Assembly (NCBI RefSeq): GCF_009496005.1 | Contig: NZ_WIBF01000004.1 | Location: 264,629 to 328,628, forward strand | Source: Tritonibacter litoralis | GTDB taxonomy: Bacteria; Pseudomonadota; Alphaproteobacteria; Rhodobacterales; Rhodobacteraceae | Reading direction: 5' to 3' | DNA length: 64,000 nt | Part shown: positions 1 through 8,446 of the stretch, one piece after another | Layout of the letters: every line of letters starts with the position of its first letter | How positions within the stretch are numbered: position 1 is the first letter of the stretch | Program-made: the position numbers and the translations under genes | The notes under the pieces: generated by a model | Seen by the model: only the letters and a program-made list of their open reading frames with translations | The model's database searches: none | What the model was told of the DNA's origin: nothing

Positions 1-1178
1 GCGGGGTTGGCGCGCTCTTTTTTGGTCATGGATTGGATCAGGGCGATCTGGCGTTTGACAACCTTGTCGTCCATGCCGGATTCTTCGACCTGTTTGGCCA
101 TTTTGCCCATGCCCGGCATCATCTGCATCATGCCCTGCATGCCGCCCATCTGGAGCATCTGTTCCAGCTGCATGCGCAGGTCATTCATGTTGAAATGACC
201 CTTCATCATGCGCTTCATCATCTTTTCGGCTTTTTCAGCCTCGATGGTTTCCTGGGCCTTTTCAACCAGCGCAACAATGTCGCCCATGCCGAGGATCCGA
301 CCGGCGATCCGGTCGGGTTCAAAGGTCTCGATGGCGTCCATCTTCTCGCCCAGGCCGACAAAGCGGATCGGCTTGCCGGTGACCGCGCGCATCGAAAGCG
401 CCGCACCGCCGCGACCGTCCCCGTCCATCCGGGTCAGGACGACGCCAGAGATGCCAACCTTGGCGTCGAACTCTTCGGCAACCTCAACGGCGACCTGCCC
501 GGTCAGACCGTCGACCACCAGCAGGGTCTCGCGCGGTTGAACCGCGTTGCGAACCTCTTCGACCTCGCCCATCAGGACTTCGTCAATGTGCAGACGGCCG
601 GCGGTGTCGAGCATATAGACATCATAACCGCCCAGCATCGCCTGTTGTTTGGCGCGTTTGGCGATATCGACCGGTTTCTGGCCCGCCACAATCGGCAGCG
701 TGTCGACACCGATCTGGGTGCCCAGAACCGCCAGCTGGTCCATCGCCGCCGGGCGATAGATGTCGAGGGAGGCCATCAGGACCTTTTTGCCCTCTTTCTC
801 TTTCAGGCGTTTGGCCAGCTTACCGGTGGTGGTGGTCTTACCAGAGCCCTGCAGACCGACCATCAGGATCGGGGCAGGCGGGTTGTCGATTTTCAGAACG
901 TCGGGATCAACGTCACCACGCAGGGTGTCGACCAGCGCATCATGCACGATCTTGACGACCTGTTGGCCGGGGGTGACGGATTTGGTGACAGCCTGGCCGG
1001 TGGCCTGATCCTGTACCTTTTTAATGAATTCGCGGGCGACCGGCAGCGAGACGTCAGCTTCCAGAAGGGCGACGCGCACCTCGCGCAGGGCGGTTTTGAC
1101 GTCTTCCTCGGACAGGGCACCCTGTTTGGTCAGCCGGTCGAAGACGCCGGATAGGCGTTCGGATAGATTTTCAAACAT
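1..1178 (-). CDS. ffh: Signal recognition particle protein Ffh (3' end cut by window)
   Basis: SRP GTPase that binds signal sequences and, with SRP RNA and FtsY, targets nascent membrane proteins to the translocon. About 392 codons are visible: an N-terminal helical bundle, the P-loop GLQGSGKTTTT near residue 108, DTAGR, the guanine-specificity motif TRMDGDGRGG, and the start of the methionine-rich M domain (many MQ/MM/MGG runs). The frame stays open to the first base, so the C-terminus lies outside. The start ATG has an AGGAGG ribosome site on the minus strand. It is transcribed away from the rest of the window. Confidence 0.97.
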   Translation of the reverse strand, partial: MFENLSERLSGVFDRLTKQGALSEEDVKTALREVRVALLEADVSLPVAREFIKKVQDQATGQAVTKSVTPGQQVVKIVHDALVDTLRGDVDPDVLKIDNPPAPILMVGLQGSGKTTTTGKLAKRLKEKEGKKVLMASLDIYRPAAMDQLAVLGTQIGVDTLPIVAGQKPVDIAKRAKQQAMLGGYDVYMLDTAGRLHIDEVLMGEVEEVRNAVQPRETLLVVDGLTGQVAVEVAEEFDAKVGISGVVLTRMDGDGRGGAALSMRAVTGKPIRFVGLGEKMDAIETFEPDRIAGRILGMGDIVALVEKAQETIEAEKAEKMMKRMMKGHFNMNDLRMQLEQMLQMGGMQGMMQMMPGMGKMAKQVEESGMDDKVVKRQIALIQSMTKKERANP

Positions 1179-1347
1179 GCCCGCGGCCTCCTTTGCCGGT
1201 TATCGGTTGTGCCCCTAGATGTAAGGAGCGGATGGGTCATACGCAATCGCCGGCAGTGGTGCGCCACAACGTAAGGGCGAGCCAACCGCAAGCGCCCCCA
1301 CGGGCGTAACACGCTGGTGGAGGGCGATCCCTGACATAGGTCCGGGA

Positions 1348-1370
1348 CCGGAAGATTTAGATTCTTCCGG
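1348..1370. other. Perfect hairpin in the ffh upstream gap
   Basis: The gap from 1179 to 1552 between the divergent ffh and SRPBCC genes holds no supported gene. Within it, CCGGAAGA at 1348-1355 pairs with TCTTCCGG at 1363-1370 around a 7-base loop. No T-tract follows on either strand, so it is not a standard terminator. It may be an operator or a structured leader for ffh. Only the inverted repeat itself is seen; the role is unknown. Confidence 0.4.
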
Positions 1371-1552
1371 ATGTAGGGGGTCGCGTACGGGTTTTGCGGC
1401 CGTGAGTCAAGCTTTTGCCGCTGCGTTTTGCCGATCCACAATCCTGTGATTGGCCTTTGGCACTCTAAGAAGTCATTATCCAGGAATTCTTTTGAGTCCT
1501 GACATTTTAGGGCACTGAATTTATTTTGTTTTTGATTTGGATAACTTTAGCG

Positions 1553-2521
1553 ATGGAAAAACTTCGGGAATTTATTTGGGTCGCCTTTCAAGTCCTGTGG
1601 CCTGCGTTTGCTCTGGCGGGTGGTCTTATTGGCGTTTATTACGTTGTACTCCTGCTTGGAATTTCGACCATCGGCTCTGCCTTTCTGCTCGGGTTTCCGA
1701 TTGTGTCGAGCATCGTGATCTTGAAGTTTCGTCCAAAGGGGCAGGCACACACGCTGTTGGGAGCCATCGCCTTTTTACTTGGGACCATGGTGTTGTCCAT
1801 TTTAGGGACATTTGTTTTAGGCGTCGAAGGCTTGATCTGTATCGCCATGGCAATTGGGCCGCTTCTGTTTGGAACCCTGTTGGGGGGGGCGATCTATGTC
1901 CTGTACCTGCGCCAAAAGGAGGCCAAACGCAAAGGCGCAAATCTTGTCGTCATAATGCCCTTGCTGGCGCTGGTGGCATTGGATGGCGGTTTGAAAAGCA
2001 TGGGGCCCACGGTCCACTCAATCTCGAACGAGATCGAAATCGCCGCGGCGCCCGAGGTTGTGTTTGGCATGTTGAAGTCCATCCCGGATATCAAGCCCGA
2101 GGAAGTGCAGACTCGGTTCTCGCATCTGTTGGGCGTGCCCAAACCGACCGAGGCCCGCTGGGTGAGCGGCCCGGAAGGTGTCGTGCGGCATTCCCATTGG
2201 GGGCCAGAGGTTCATTTCCAGGAACGCATTGTTGAGGTCGTGGAAAACCGCAAGATTGCCTGGGAGTTCGAGTTTCCAGAGGGCTGGATATCGGAGCGGA
2301 TCGAAGATCCGCATGTGCGTGTTGGCGGTGAATACTTTGACGTCTTGTCGGGGGGCTATGTCTTGCAGGACCTGGATGGGCGGACGCGTCTGACCCTGAC
2401 AACCCGCACATGGGATCATTCTGGTCTGGGGTTCTACGCAACATATTGGCACCATTTCTTTATCGAAGACTTCCACGAGGTGGTGCTGGAACTGGTCAAG
2501 TCACGGGTCGAAGCGTTGTAG
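1553..2521 (+). CDS. Membrane protein with C-terminal SRPBCC (polyketide cyclase-like) domain
   Basis: Predicted 322-residue protein. Roughly the first 160 residues are hydrophobic and hold about four or five membrane segments; a soluble part of about 155 residues follows, beginning with the SRPBCC-type pattern IEIAAAPEVVFGML and ending in an amphipathic helix. SRPBCC domains bind hydrophobic ligands in a deep cavity. The ATG at 1553 is preferred; an in-frame TTG at 1526 would add nine residues. Neither has a clear ribosome site. The upstream stretch is AT-rich. Ligand and function are unknown. It stands alone between ffh and the EF-G-like gene. Confidence 0.75.
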   Translation: MEKLREFIWVAFQVLWPAFALAGGLIGVYYVVLLLGISTIGSAFLLGFPIVSSIVILKFRPKGQAHTLLGAIAFLLGTMVLSILGTFVLGVEGLICIAMAIGPLLFGTLLGGAIYVLYLRQKEAKRKGANLVVIMPLLALVALDGGLKSMGPTVHSISNEIEIAAAPEVVFGMLKSIPDIKPEEVQTRFSHLLGVPKPTEARWVSGPEGVVRHSHWGPEVHFQERIVEVVENRKIAWEFEFPEGWISERIEDPHVRVGGEYFDVLSGGYVLQDLDGRTRLTLTTRTWDHSGLGFYATYWHHFFIEDFHEVVLELVKSRVEAL

Positions 2522-2562
2522 CTTTTAACAGGGCGACCGGTGTCGCTGCGCCACGGTCAGGC

Positions 2563-2593
2563 TTGACGAGGTCGGGGGGTGTTGGCGTAACAT
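2563..2593 (+). promoter_or_regulatory. Possible promoter for the EF-G-like gene leader
   Basis: A TTGACG (-35 type) at 2563-2568 is followed 19 bases later by TAACAT at 2588-2593. It lies about 135 bases before the EF-G-like gene and just before the hairpin and mini-ORF described next. The -35 is good, but the spacing is long and the -10 weak. Confidence 0.3.
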
Positions 2594-2599
2594 AATACA

Positions 2600-2671
2600 G
2601 GCCCAAGCGCGATAGAGAGATCTGTCATGGACCCCTTGGGCCGGGGCAGAAGACCCGCAGGCATGTTTTGA
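2600..2671 (+). promoter_or_regulatory. Leader hairpin overlapping a 14-codon mini-ORF
   Basis: GGCCCAAG at 2600-2607 is complementary to CTTGGGCC at 2635-2642. The 27-base loop contains an ATG (2627) that opens a 14-codon reading frame (MDPLGRGRRPAGMF) ending at 2671, 54 bases before the EF-G-like start. This arrangement could be a translated leader whose start is sequestered, or coincidence. The repeat and the frame are seen; regulation is inference. Confidence 0.3.
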
Positions 2672-2725
2672 ACGCAGCTTTGCTGTTCCCTATCGGGCTG
2701 GGAGTGAGCAAAGGAGCCAGATGTC

Positions 2726-4633
2726 ATGCGCGTATTTACTGTTTTAGGGCCGTCGCAGGCCGGGAAATCCACCCTGGTCAGGGCGATGGCCGGGCTGGAT
2801 AAAGAGGCCGGTCAAAAGCTTGAGGCTGCGGGTGTTGTCACCTTGCAGCCTTTTTCATTTATGGGAGAGGACTGGGGCGCGATCGAAGTGGCCGGGGGTG
2901 CGGAAAACCTGGCCCAGGCCGGGCCCGCATTGGCGGCCAGCGATGCGGCTGTGGTCTGCGTGCCGGCGGATGCCGAGGCTGCGGTGCTGAGCGCGCCCTA
3001 TCTGCGCAAGGTCGAAGAGGCCGGCCTGCCGGTGTTTTTGTTTATCAACCGGATGGATCAGACCCGCGATCGGGTGGCGGATGTTCTGGCGGGCTTGCAG
3101 ACCTATTGCGCGCATCATCTGGTCTTGCGTCAGGTGCCCATGCGCGAAGGCGGGCAGGTCGTGGGGGCTGTTGATCTGATCTCTGAACGGGCGTGGTCTT
3201 ATCAGGACGGCAAACCTTCGGCTTTGGTGGAGCTGCCGGATGGGGTGCGCCCGCGCGAGGTTGAAGCGCGCGGCGAGTTGCTGGAAGCGCTGGCGGATTT
3301 TGACGACCAGCTGATGGAAGAGCTGATCGAGGATCAGGAGATCCTGGTCAAGGAGATCTATGACGTGGCGACACGCACACTGCAGCACAGCCAGCTGATC
3401 CCGGTCTTTCTGGGCGCGGCAGAACATTGCAACGGGGTGATGCGGCTGATGAAATCCCTGCGTCATGAAGCGCCACCGGTGGAACAGGCTCTGGCGCGGT
3501 TGTCACCCGGTGGTCGGGTTGTGGCGGTGGGCTGCATGGGTGAATTGGTGAAACATCTGGGGAAATCCGTGCTGCTGCGGGCCATGAACGCAGATTGCAG
3601 CAGCGGCACCGAAATGGCAGGTCAGGCAATCGGTGGGCTGACGATGGTGGCCAAAGGCGGCAATGGCAGTCTGGCGATGGGGGATCTGGGCCGGGTGGTG
3701 AAATCGGATCATCTGCGTCTGGGGCAGGTCTATCTGAAAGACGGCGCGCGGGCCTTGCCGGATTGGGCGCAGCCCCGGCCCGCCACGTATCGCCGGTTGG
3801 TGACACCGGTGCATCAGCGTGACGAGGCGCGCCTGTCCACCGCGTTGGAGCGGATGGGAGAGATCGACCCGGCGATGGAAGTGACCCAGGATGAGGCCAC
3901 GGGACATGCGCTGTTGAACCTGCAAGGGCCGCAGCATCTGCGCCGGGTGATACAGACGTTAAAGGCAGAGTTTGGCGTTGAGGTGACCGAGGATATGGTG
4001 CCGCCCGCGCTGCGCGAGACCATAACCAAACCGGTTGAGATCCATCACCGCCACCGCAAGCAATCCGGCGGGGCGGGGCAGTTTGCCGATGTGGTGATTG
4101 CGATCAAACCGCTGCCGCGCGGCAGTGGCGTGACGTTTGATGACTGTGTCAAAGGCGGGGCTGTGCCGAGGAATTACATCCCCTCGGTCGAGGCAGGCGC
4201 GCGGGAGGCGTTGATGCAGGGCACCAACGGTCACCCGGTGGTGGATGTAGCAATCACCCTGAAGGACGGTAAACATCATTCGGTAGACAGTTCTGATTAT
4301 GCGTTTCGCATGGCGGGCAAGGCGGCGGTGCGCGAAGCGCTGGGGGAGGCCGGGCTGGTGCTGTTGCAGCCCATCGTCAAGGTCGCCATCCACGTGCCCT
4401 CGGTGTTTTCCGGCAATCTGGTGCCTATGGTCAGCGGTATGAAGGGGCAGATCCTCGGCTTTGAGGCGGAACAGGATGCGGCAGGATGGGATCTGTTTGA
4501 AACCCTGCTGCCGATGGCCGCGCAGGATGAGCTGTGCAGCGCCTTGGCCAGCGCAACGCGTGGAACGGCCTGGTTTCAAAGCGGTTTTGACCATTATGAG
4601 GAAGCGCGGCGGGGGGATTTCGGAGCCAAATAG
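2726..4633 (+). CDS. EF-G-like translation factor with divergent G domain
   Basis: 635-residue protein of the EF-G/ribosomal-protection GTPase family, shorter than canonical EF-G (about 690-700). It keeps a P-loop, GPSQAGKST at residues 8-16, and an NKxD-like NRMD at 108-111. Where switch II should show DTPGHxDF it has an IEVAGGAEN stretch, and no switch I threonine motif is evident. Domains II to V are present; domain IV carries HRKQSGGAGQFADV. The ATG has an AAAGGAG ribosome site. The true EF-G (fusA) presumably lies elsewhere beside tuf. GTP hydrolysis may be lost or altered; the physiological role is not known. Confidence 0.85.
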   Translation: MRVFTVLGPSQAGKSTLVRAMAGLDKEAGQKLEAAGVVTLQPFSFMGEDWGAIEVAGGAENLAQAGPALAASDAAVVCVPADAEAAVLSAPYLRKVEEAGLPVFLFINRMDQTRDRVADVLAGLQTYCAHHLVLRQVPMREGGQVVGAVDLISERAWSYQDGKPSALVELPDGVRPREVEARGELLEALADFDDQLMEELIEDQEILVKEIYDVATRTLQHSQLIPVFLGAAEHCNGVMRLMKSLRHEAPPVEQALARLSPGGRVVAVGCMGELVKHLGKSVLLRAMNADCSSGTEMAGQAIGGLTMVAKGGNGSLAMGDLGRVVKSDHLRLGQVYLKDGARALPDWAQPRPATYRRLVTPVHQRDEARLSTALERMGEIDPAMEVTQDEATGHALLNLQGPQHLRRVIQTLKAEFGVEVTEDMVPPALRETITKPVEIHHRHRKQSGGAGQFADVVIAIKPLPRGSGVTFDDCVKGGAVPRNYIPSVEAGAREALMQGTNGHPVVDVAITLKDGKHHSVDSSDYAFRMAGKAAVREALGEAGLVLLQPIVKVAIHVPSVFSGNLVPMVSGMKGQILGFEAEQDAAGWDLFETLLPMAAQDELCSALASATRGTAWFQSGFDHYEEARRGDFGAK

Positions 4634-4702
4634 GCATGGGGCTTGTCAAAACTGGGGCTGCCGCTTAGTGCGAAATACAGTACTTTTCAGGAGCCCCAAA
4701 AC

Positions 4703-5230
4703 ATGGATGCCTCATCTCTTTATCAAGACAGCCTACCCACCACATCGGACGCGCTGTTGGCGAAGTTGGATGATTGGGACATTCCTTATGTCCTATATAA
4801 TCACGTGCCATTGCGTACGGTCGAAGATGCCAAGTCCGTAGAGGCTGAGTTGAGCGTCCCGGGGGAAACGGCATTCCGGATCAAGAATCTTTATCTGCGG
4901 GATCGCAAGAAGCGCAACCATCTGGTGACGTTGGAACAGGATCGAGAGATCGACCTGAAGGCCTTGGCCGGAGAGCTGGGATTGGGCAACTTGTCGTTTG
5001 GCTCGGCGGATCGGCTGTTGGAAAACCTTGGCATCCGCCCCGGCGCGGTCAGCCCGCTGGCCATGGTCAACGGGGTGGAAAACGGCGTGACCTTTTACAT
5101 GGACGCCGCCGCGCAGGAGGCGGATGTGATCTATATGCACCCATTGGTCAATGATCGCACCATTGCCATGAAGCGGGCGGATCTGATGCGCTGGTTTGAC
5201 CGTATCGGCTGTGTGGTGAACTGGATTTAA
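4703..5230 (+). CDS. Prolyl-tRNA deacylase (ProX/YbaK-type editing domain)
   Basis: 175-residue protein with the YbaK/ProRS-INS fold, matching free-standing editing enzymes that hydrolyse mischarged Ala-tRNA(Pro) in trans. Visible features include the NHVPLRTVEDA strand-helix, the basic segment LYLRDRKKRNHLVTL and the GAVSPLAMVN glycine-rich region typical of the ProX subgroup. The ATG at 4703 is preferred because CAGGAG precedes it; an upstream TTG at 4643 has no such site. It starts 69 bases after the EF-G-like gene and may be cotranscribed with it, which would pair two translation-related genes. Confidence 0.88.
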   Translation: MDASSLYQDSLPTTSDALLAKLDDWDIPYVLYNHVPLRTVEDAKSVEAELSVPGETAFRIKNLYLRDRKKRNHLVTLEQDREIDLKALAGELGLGNLSFGSADRLLENLGIRPGAVSPLAMVNGVENGVTFYMDAAAQEADVIYMHPLVNDRTIAMKRADLMRWFDRIGCVVNWI

Positions 5231-5274
5231 CGCCCGAACCGCGCCGCTGCGGCACAGGCGTTGCGACGCTAACA

Positions 5275-5305
5275 TATCTGTCTATATTCACAGAGACTTC
5301 AGATA
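5275..5305 (+). promoter_or_regulatory. Dyad upstream of the LysR gene, possible autoregulatory operator
   Basis: TATCTGTCT at 5275-5283 is mirrored by AGA (5293-5295) and CAGATA (5300-5305), forming an interrupted inverted repeat that ends about 30 bases before the LysR start. LysR proteins commonly bind interrupted dyads and repress their own genes. There is no divergent neighbour here, so autoregulation of the lysR-eamA pair is the simplest reading. Confidence 0.4.
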
Positions 5306-5334
5306 GATTTTTGAGTAAAGCGGGGAAGAGCATC

Positions 5335-6210
5335 ATGGACAATTGGGACGAGGTTCGCACCGCTTATCAAGTGGCCCGAATGGGTACAGTGAGCGGCGCT
5401 GCCGAAGTGCTGGGAGTGCACCATGCGACGGTGATCCGCCATATCGACGCGATTGAATCCCGGCTGGGCGTGAAACTGTTCCAACGTCATGCGCGAGGGT
5501 ACACCCCAACCGAGGCGGGGCAGGACCTGTTGCGGGTGGCGCAGACGACGGATGATCAGTTCAATCAGCTGGTGGGCCGCCTCAAAGGGCAGGGTGATGA
5601 TGTCTCGGGCGAGCTGGTGGTGACCTCGGTCGAGAGCATGTCCAGCATGTTGGTGCCCATTTTGACCAAGTTTCAGGACAGCCACCCCGGCCTTGTGATC
5701 CGGTTTCTGACCGGCCCGCGCCTGTTCCGGCTGGAATATGGCGAGGCCCATGTGGCCATTCGCGCCGGGGCAGTGCCGGACCAGCCTGACAATGTGGTGC
5801 AACCCTTTCGCAAGCAGAATTTCGCGCTTTATGCGCATCGCGATTATTTGGCAGCCATGGGCCCCTTTGGCGGTGTCAAAGATATGGCAAACCACCGGTT
5901 TGTTATGGATGACGACACCATCCCCAAGGCGCCCTTTGCCCGGTGGATGCGCAGCAATGCGCCAGAAGGCACCGCCAATTTCCGGGTGAGCCATATGAAT
6001 TCGCTGGTGCATGCGGTTCTGGCCGGTGCGGGCATCGGTTTTGTCGCCTGTTGGGAGGCAGAGCGTTACCCCGAGCTGGTGCAGGTGATGGCGCCGCTGG
6101 ATGAATGGCAGGCCCCTTTGTGGATTGTGACCCATGTGGATCTGCACCGAACCTCCAAAGTGCAGACCTTCCTCAGCTTCCTGAAGGACGAGGCCAAAGC
6201 GTGGGCGTAA
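5335..6210 (+). CDS. LysR-family transcriptional regulator
   Basis: 291-residue LysR-type regulator: an N-terminal winged helix-turn-helix (residues about 5-62, with the GTVSGAAEVLGVHHATVIRH recognition region), then a linker helix and a periplasmic-binding-like effector domain from about residue 90. The ATG at 5335 follows GGGGAAGAG; an in-frame TTG at 5311 is less likely. The next gene, an EamA transporter, overlaps its 3' end, so transporter expression is probably coupled to it. The effector cannot be told from sequence. Confidence 0.9.
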   Translation: MDNWDEVRTAYQVARMGTVSGAAEVLGVHHATVIRHIDAIESRLGVKLFQRHARGYTPTEAGQDLLRVAQTTDDQFNQLVGRLKGQGDDVSGELVVTSVESMSSMLVPILTKFQDSHPGLVIRFLTGPRLFRLEYGEAHVAIRAGAVPDQPDNVVQPFRKQNFALYAHRDYLAAMGPFGGVKDMANHRFVMDDDTIPKAPFARWMRSNAPEGTANFRVSHMNSLVHAVLAGAGIGFVACWEAERYPELVQVMAPLDEWQAPLWIVTHVDLHRTSKVQTFLSFLKDEAKAWA

Positions 6211-7133
6211 CGCCGCCTGGCCCATTGGGGTTAAGCCGGGCGCAATGGCAGGGGCATGGCGCCATGCTGTTGTTTTCGGCTTTGGTGGGGGGCTCCTTCT
6301 CGCTTGGTGGGCAGGTCGCAGGTGAGATTGCGCCAGCCGCTTTGAATGCGCTGCGGTTTGCACTGGCATCGCTGATTGTTGGGGTGGCTGTTGTGGCAAC
6401 CACGGGGTTGCGGGCGCAGAACTTTCACGCGCCCTGGCGGTTTATGGTGATGGGCAGCATTTTTGCAGGCTATTTCCTGTTGATGTTTTATGGGCTGCAG
6501 CGGGCCAGCGCGGTCAGCACCTCGGCTGTTTATACGCTGACGCCGGTTATGGCGGCGGGGTTTGGTTGGCTGTTGCTGCGGCAGGTCACAACGCTGCACA
6601 TGGGGATGGCGTTGCTGATCGGAGCGCTGGGCGCGTTGATTGTGATCTTTCGCGCGGATTGGCAGGCCTTTGTGCAGCTGGCGGTTGGACCAGGGGAAGC
6701 GATCTTTTTCATCGGCTGCGTGGCTCATGCGTTTTATACGCCATTGGTGCGGAAACTGAACCGGGGGGAGCCTGCGGCAAGTTTTACATTGGGCATGCTG
6801 CTGGCGGGCACGGGGGTTCTGACGTTGTTTGGCTGGTCCGACATTCGCGCAACGGATTGGAGCAACTTGCGACCGTTGGTCTGGATCACCATTGCCTATC
6901 TGGCGGTATTTGCCAGCGCGGCAACCTTTGTGCTGTTGCAATTTGCCACGATGCGCCTGCCCTCGGCCAAAGTCATGGCCTATACCTATCTGGTGCCCAG
7001 CTGGGTGATCCTGTGGGATCTTGCCGTTGGGATCGCCCCCCCTGGAGGCTGGGTCTTTGCCGGGCCGGTGCTGTCAGCGCTCGCGCTTTTGTTACTGTTG
7101 CGCGGTGAGCGGCGTCATGAAAGCGACATCTAA
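6201..7133 (+). CDS. EamA/DMT-family transporter
   Basis: About 310 residues with ten hydrophobic segments in two EamA repeats (six-transmembrane DMT-type halves), acting in the inner membrane as a small-metabolite exporter of unknown substrate. The proposed GTG start at 6201 overlaps the last ten bases of the LysR gene, a layout that suggests translational coupling. The next in-frame ATG (6264) would remove the stretch before the first membrane helix. The LysR protein is the obvious candidate regulator. Confidence 0.85.
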   Translation: MGVTPPGPLGLSRAQWQGHGAMLLFSALVGGSFSLGGQVAGEIAPAALNALRFALASLIVGVAVVATTGLRAQNFHAPWRFMVMGSIFAGYFLLMFYGLQRASAVSTSAVYTLTPVMAAGFGWLLLRQVTTLHMGMALLIGALGALIVIFRADWQAFVQLAVGPGEAIFFIGCVAHAFYTPLVRKLNRGEPAASFTLGMLLAGTGVLTLFGWSDIRATDWSNLRPLVWITIAYLAVFASAATFVLLQFATMRLPSAKVMAYTYLVPSWVILWDLAVGIAPPGGWVFAGPVLSALALLLLLRGERRHESDI

Positions 7134-7174
7134 GGGCCTTAAGGCCTGCCGGGCTAAAACCGGGGGACATTCGG

Positions 7175-8011
7175 ATGATTGAGCTGACCTATCGCTTTTC
7201 TGCAGCCAAAGGCACAAAATTTGTGGCTCCGATGGGGGTGATGACGCCCCATGCCGCGCCCCTGGGGTTCGACATTGACGGCGCCGAGGTTGGTGGCGTT
7301 GCCGCGCCCAATTGCGCGCAGATGCTGGCGCATGGGGTTGTCACGGGGGATGCGGTCACAATGCGGGTGCGTTTTGCGCCATCCGGGCCAAATTACCCTG
7401 ACCAGATGTTTGTGCCGACAAACAGCCGGTACACCCGCAGCGCAACCGCCTTGGCCGGTGAGACGCAAGAGATTGCCAAGGCCGCAGGCGGCGGGCAGGC
7501 GGGGATTCTGGCGATTGTGAACCATGTGGCGGGCCTGTTTGAATATGGCCACCCAGAAGAGCGGTTTTACGATGGCCACGATGAGCTGCCACAGTTGTGC
7601 AGCCTGGCGCAGGGCTCGTGTGTGGATATCAACGCCTATCTCATCGCGTCCTTAAGGGCGGCGGGTTATGAAGCGGGCTATATCTATGGGGTTTTTGTGC
7701 CCGAAGAGAAAAAGACCTGGGCGGTGGATGGGCATTGCTGGGTGGTGACCCGTCACGATGGCCAATATCAGGAATGGGACATCGCGCATTTCCTCAAGAT
7801 GGGTCGCCGAGAGGTTGCGCCCGCTTTGAACCCGAAACCGGGTGTGCGCCTGCCGATGGCGCATTCCATGGGCTGGACCGTGCCATTGCTGGGGATCGAG
7901 GATTTCAAATTGTTCGGTCTGCCCTTACAGCTGATCGACGGCGGGGTGACAGATTTCCCGGACCTTACCTTTGGCTTATCTGGCTATGAAGCGCTGGCTG
8001 CGCGGGGTTAA
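7175..8011 (+). CDS. Transglutaminase-like domain protein
   Basis: 278 residues of the transglutaminase-like cysteine-protease superfamily. The catalytic triad is visible: Cys in QGSCVDINAYLIASLR (about residue 148), His in DGHCWVVTRHDG and Asp in EWDIAHFLKMG. The N-terminal half resembles the beta-rich domain that precedes the catalytic domain in bacterial members. There is no signal peptide, so it is probably cytoplasmic. It follows the EamA gene by 41 bases and its stop overlaps that of the convergent ArsR gene. The substrate is unknown; such proteins may be peptidases or amidases. Confidence 0.85.
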   Translation: MIELTYRFSAAKGTKFVAPMGVMTPHAAPLGFDIDGAEVGGVAAPNCAQMLAHGVVTGDAVTMRVRFAPSGPNYPDQMFVPTNSRYTRSATALAGETQEIAKAAGGGQAGILAIVNHVAGLFEYGHPEERFYDGHDELPQLCSLAQGSCVDINAYLIASLRAAGYEAGYIYGVFVPEEKKTWAVDGHCWVVTRHDGQYQEWDIAHFLKMGRREVAPALNPKPGVRLPMAHSMGWTVPLLGIEDFKLFGLPLQLIDGGVTDFPDLTFGLSGYEALAARG

Positions 8012-8352
8012 CCCGCCGGCTGCTCTGCGCTGTCGCTGAGCTCGCGTTCCAGAAACCGTTCAAAATCATCCAGATTGACCGGCTCAAACTGGCCAAAGCC
8101 CTGCATCCAGACCGAAGCGTTGCGCAGGGCGTCTGGCTGCAGCTTGCACCATTTGACCCGCCCGCGTTTCTCCTGCGCGATCAGGCCCGCGCGGGTCAGG
8201 ATGGTCAGATGTTTGGAAATGGCTGCCAGCGACATTTCAAACGGTTCCGCCACATCCGTCACGGCCATGTCGTCTTCCAACAGCATGGTCAGGATTGCGC
8301 GCCGGGTTGGATCGGCCAAAGCTGCAAAGACAGTGTCGAGTGTGTCGCTCAT
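8008..8352 (-). CDS. ArsR-family helix-turn-helix regulator
   Basis: 114-residue winged-helix repressor. It shows the ArsR hallmark FAALADPTRRAILTMLL at the N-terminus and the recognition helix MSLAAISKHLTILTRAGLI. The usual ELCVCDL metal site is replaced by DMAVTDVAEPF, so it is unlikely to sense metals by the classic cysteine site; it resembles the SdpR/YgaV-like branch. The ATG at 8352 is preferred; a GTG three codons upstream is an alternative. It is divergent from the second EamA gene (94-bp gap), its most likely target. Confidence 0.88.
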   Translation of the reverse strand: MSDTLDTVFAALADPTRRAILTMLLEDDMAVTDVAEPFEMSLAAISKHLTILTRAGLIAQEKRGRVKWCKLQPDALRNASVWMQGFGQFEPVNLDDFERFLERELSDSAEQPAG

Positions 8353-8446
8353 GGCGTTCACATTTAAACCGCATGCTTCGGATCGACAATGGGCAAGCGC
8401 TGCTCCATATCCCAACCTATCTGATTGGCGGTGAAAAGGGCAGGTC

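Noticed and set aside
33..1154. 373-codon open frame on the plus strand opposite ffh
   Set aside because: Shadow of Ffh, whose P-loop and M domain on the minus strand are unmistakable.
1217..1525. Possible SRP RNA (ffs) beside ffh, suggested by a GGTCCGGGACCGGAAG stretch
   Set aside because: The conserved GGAAGGNAGCAGCC apical motif and the long paired arms of SRP RNA are missing.
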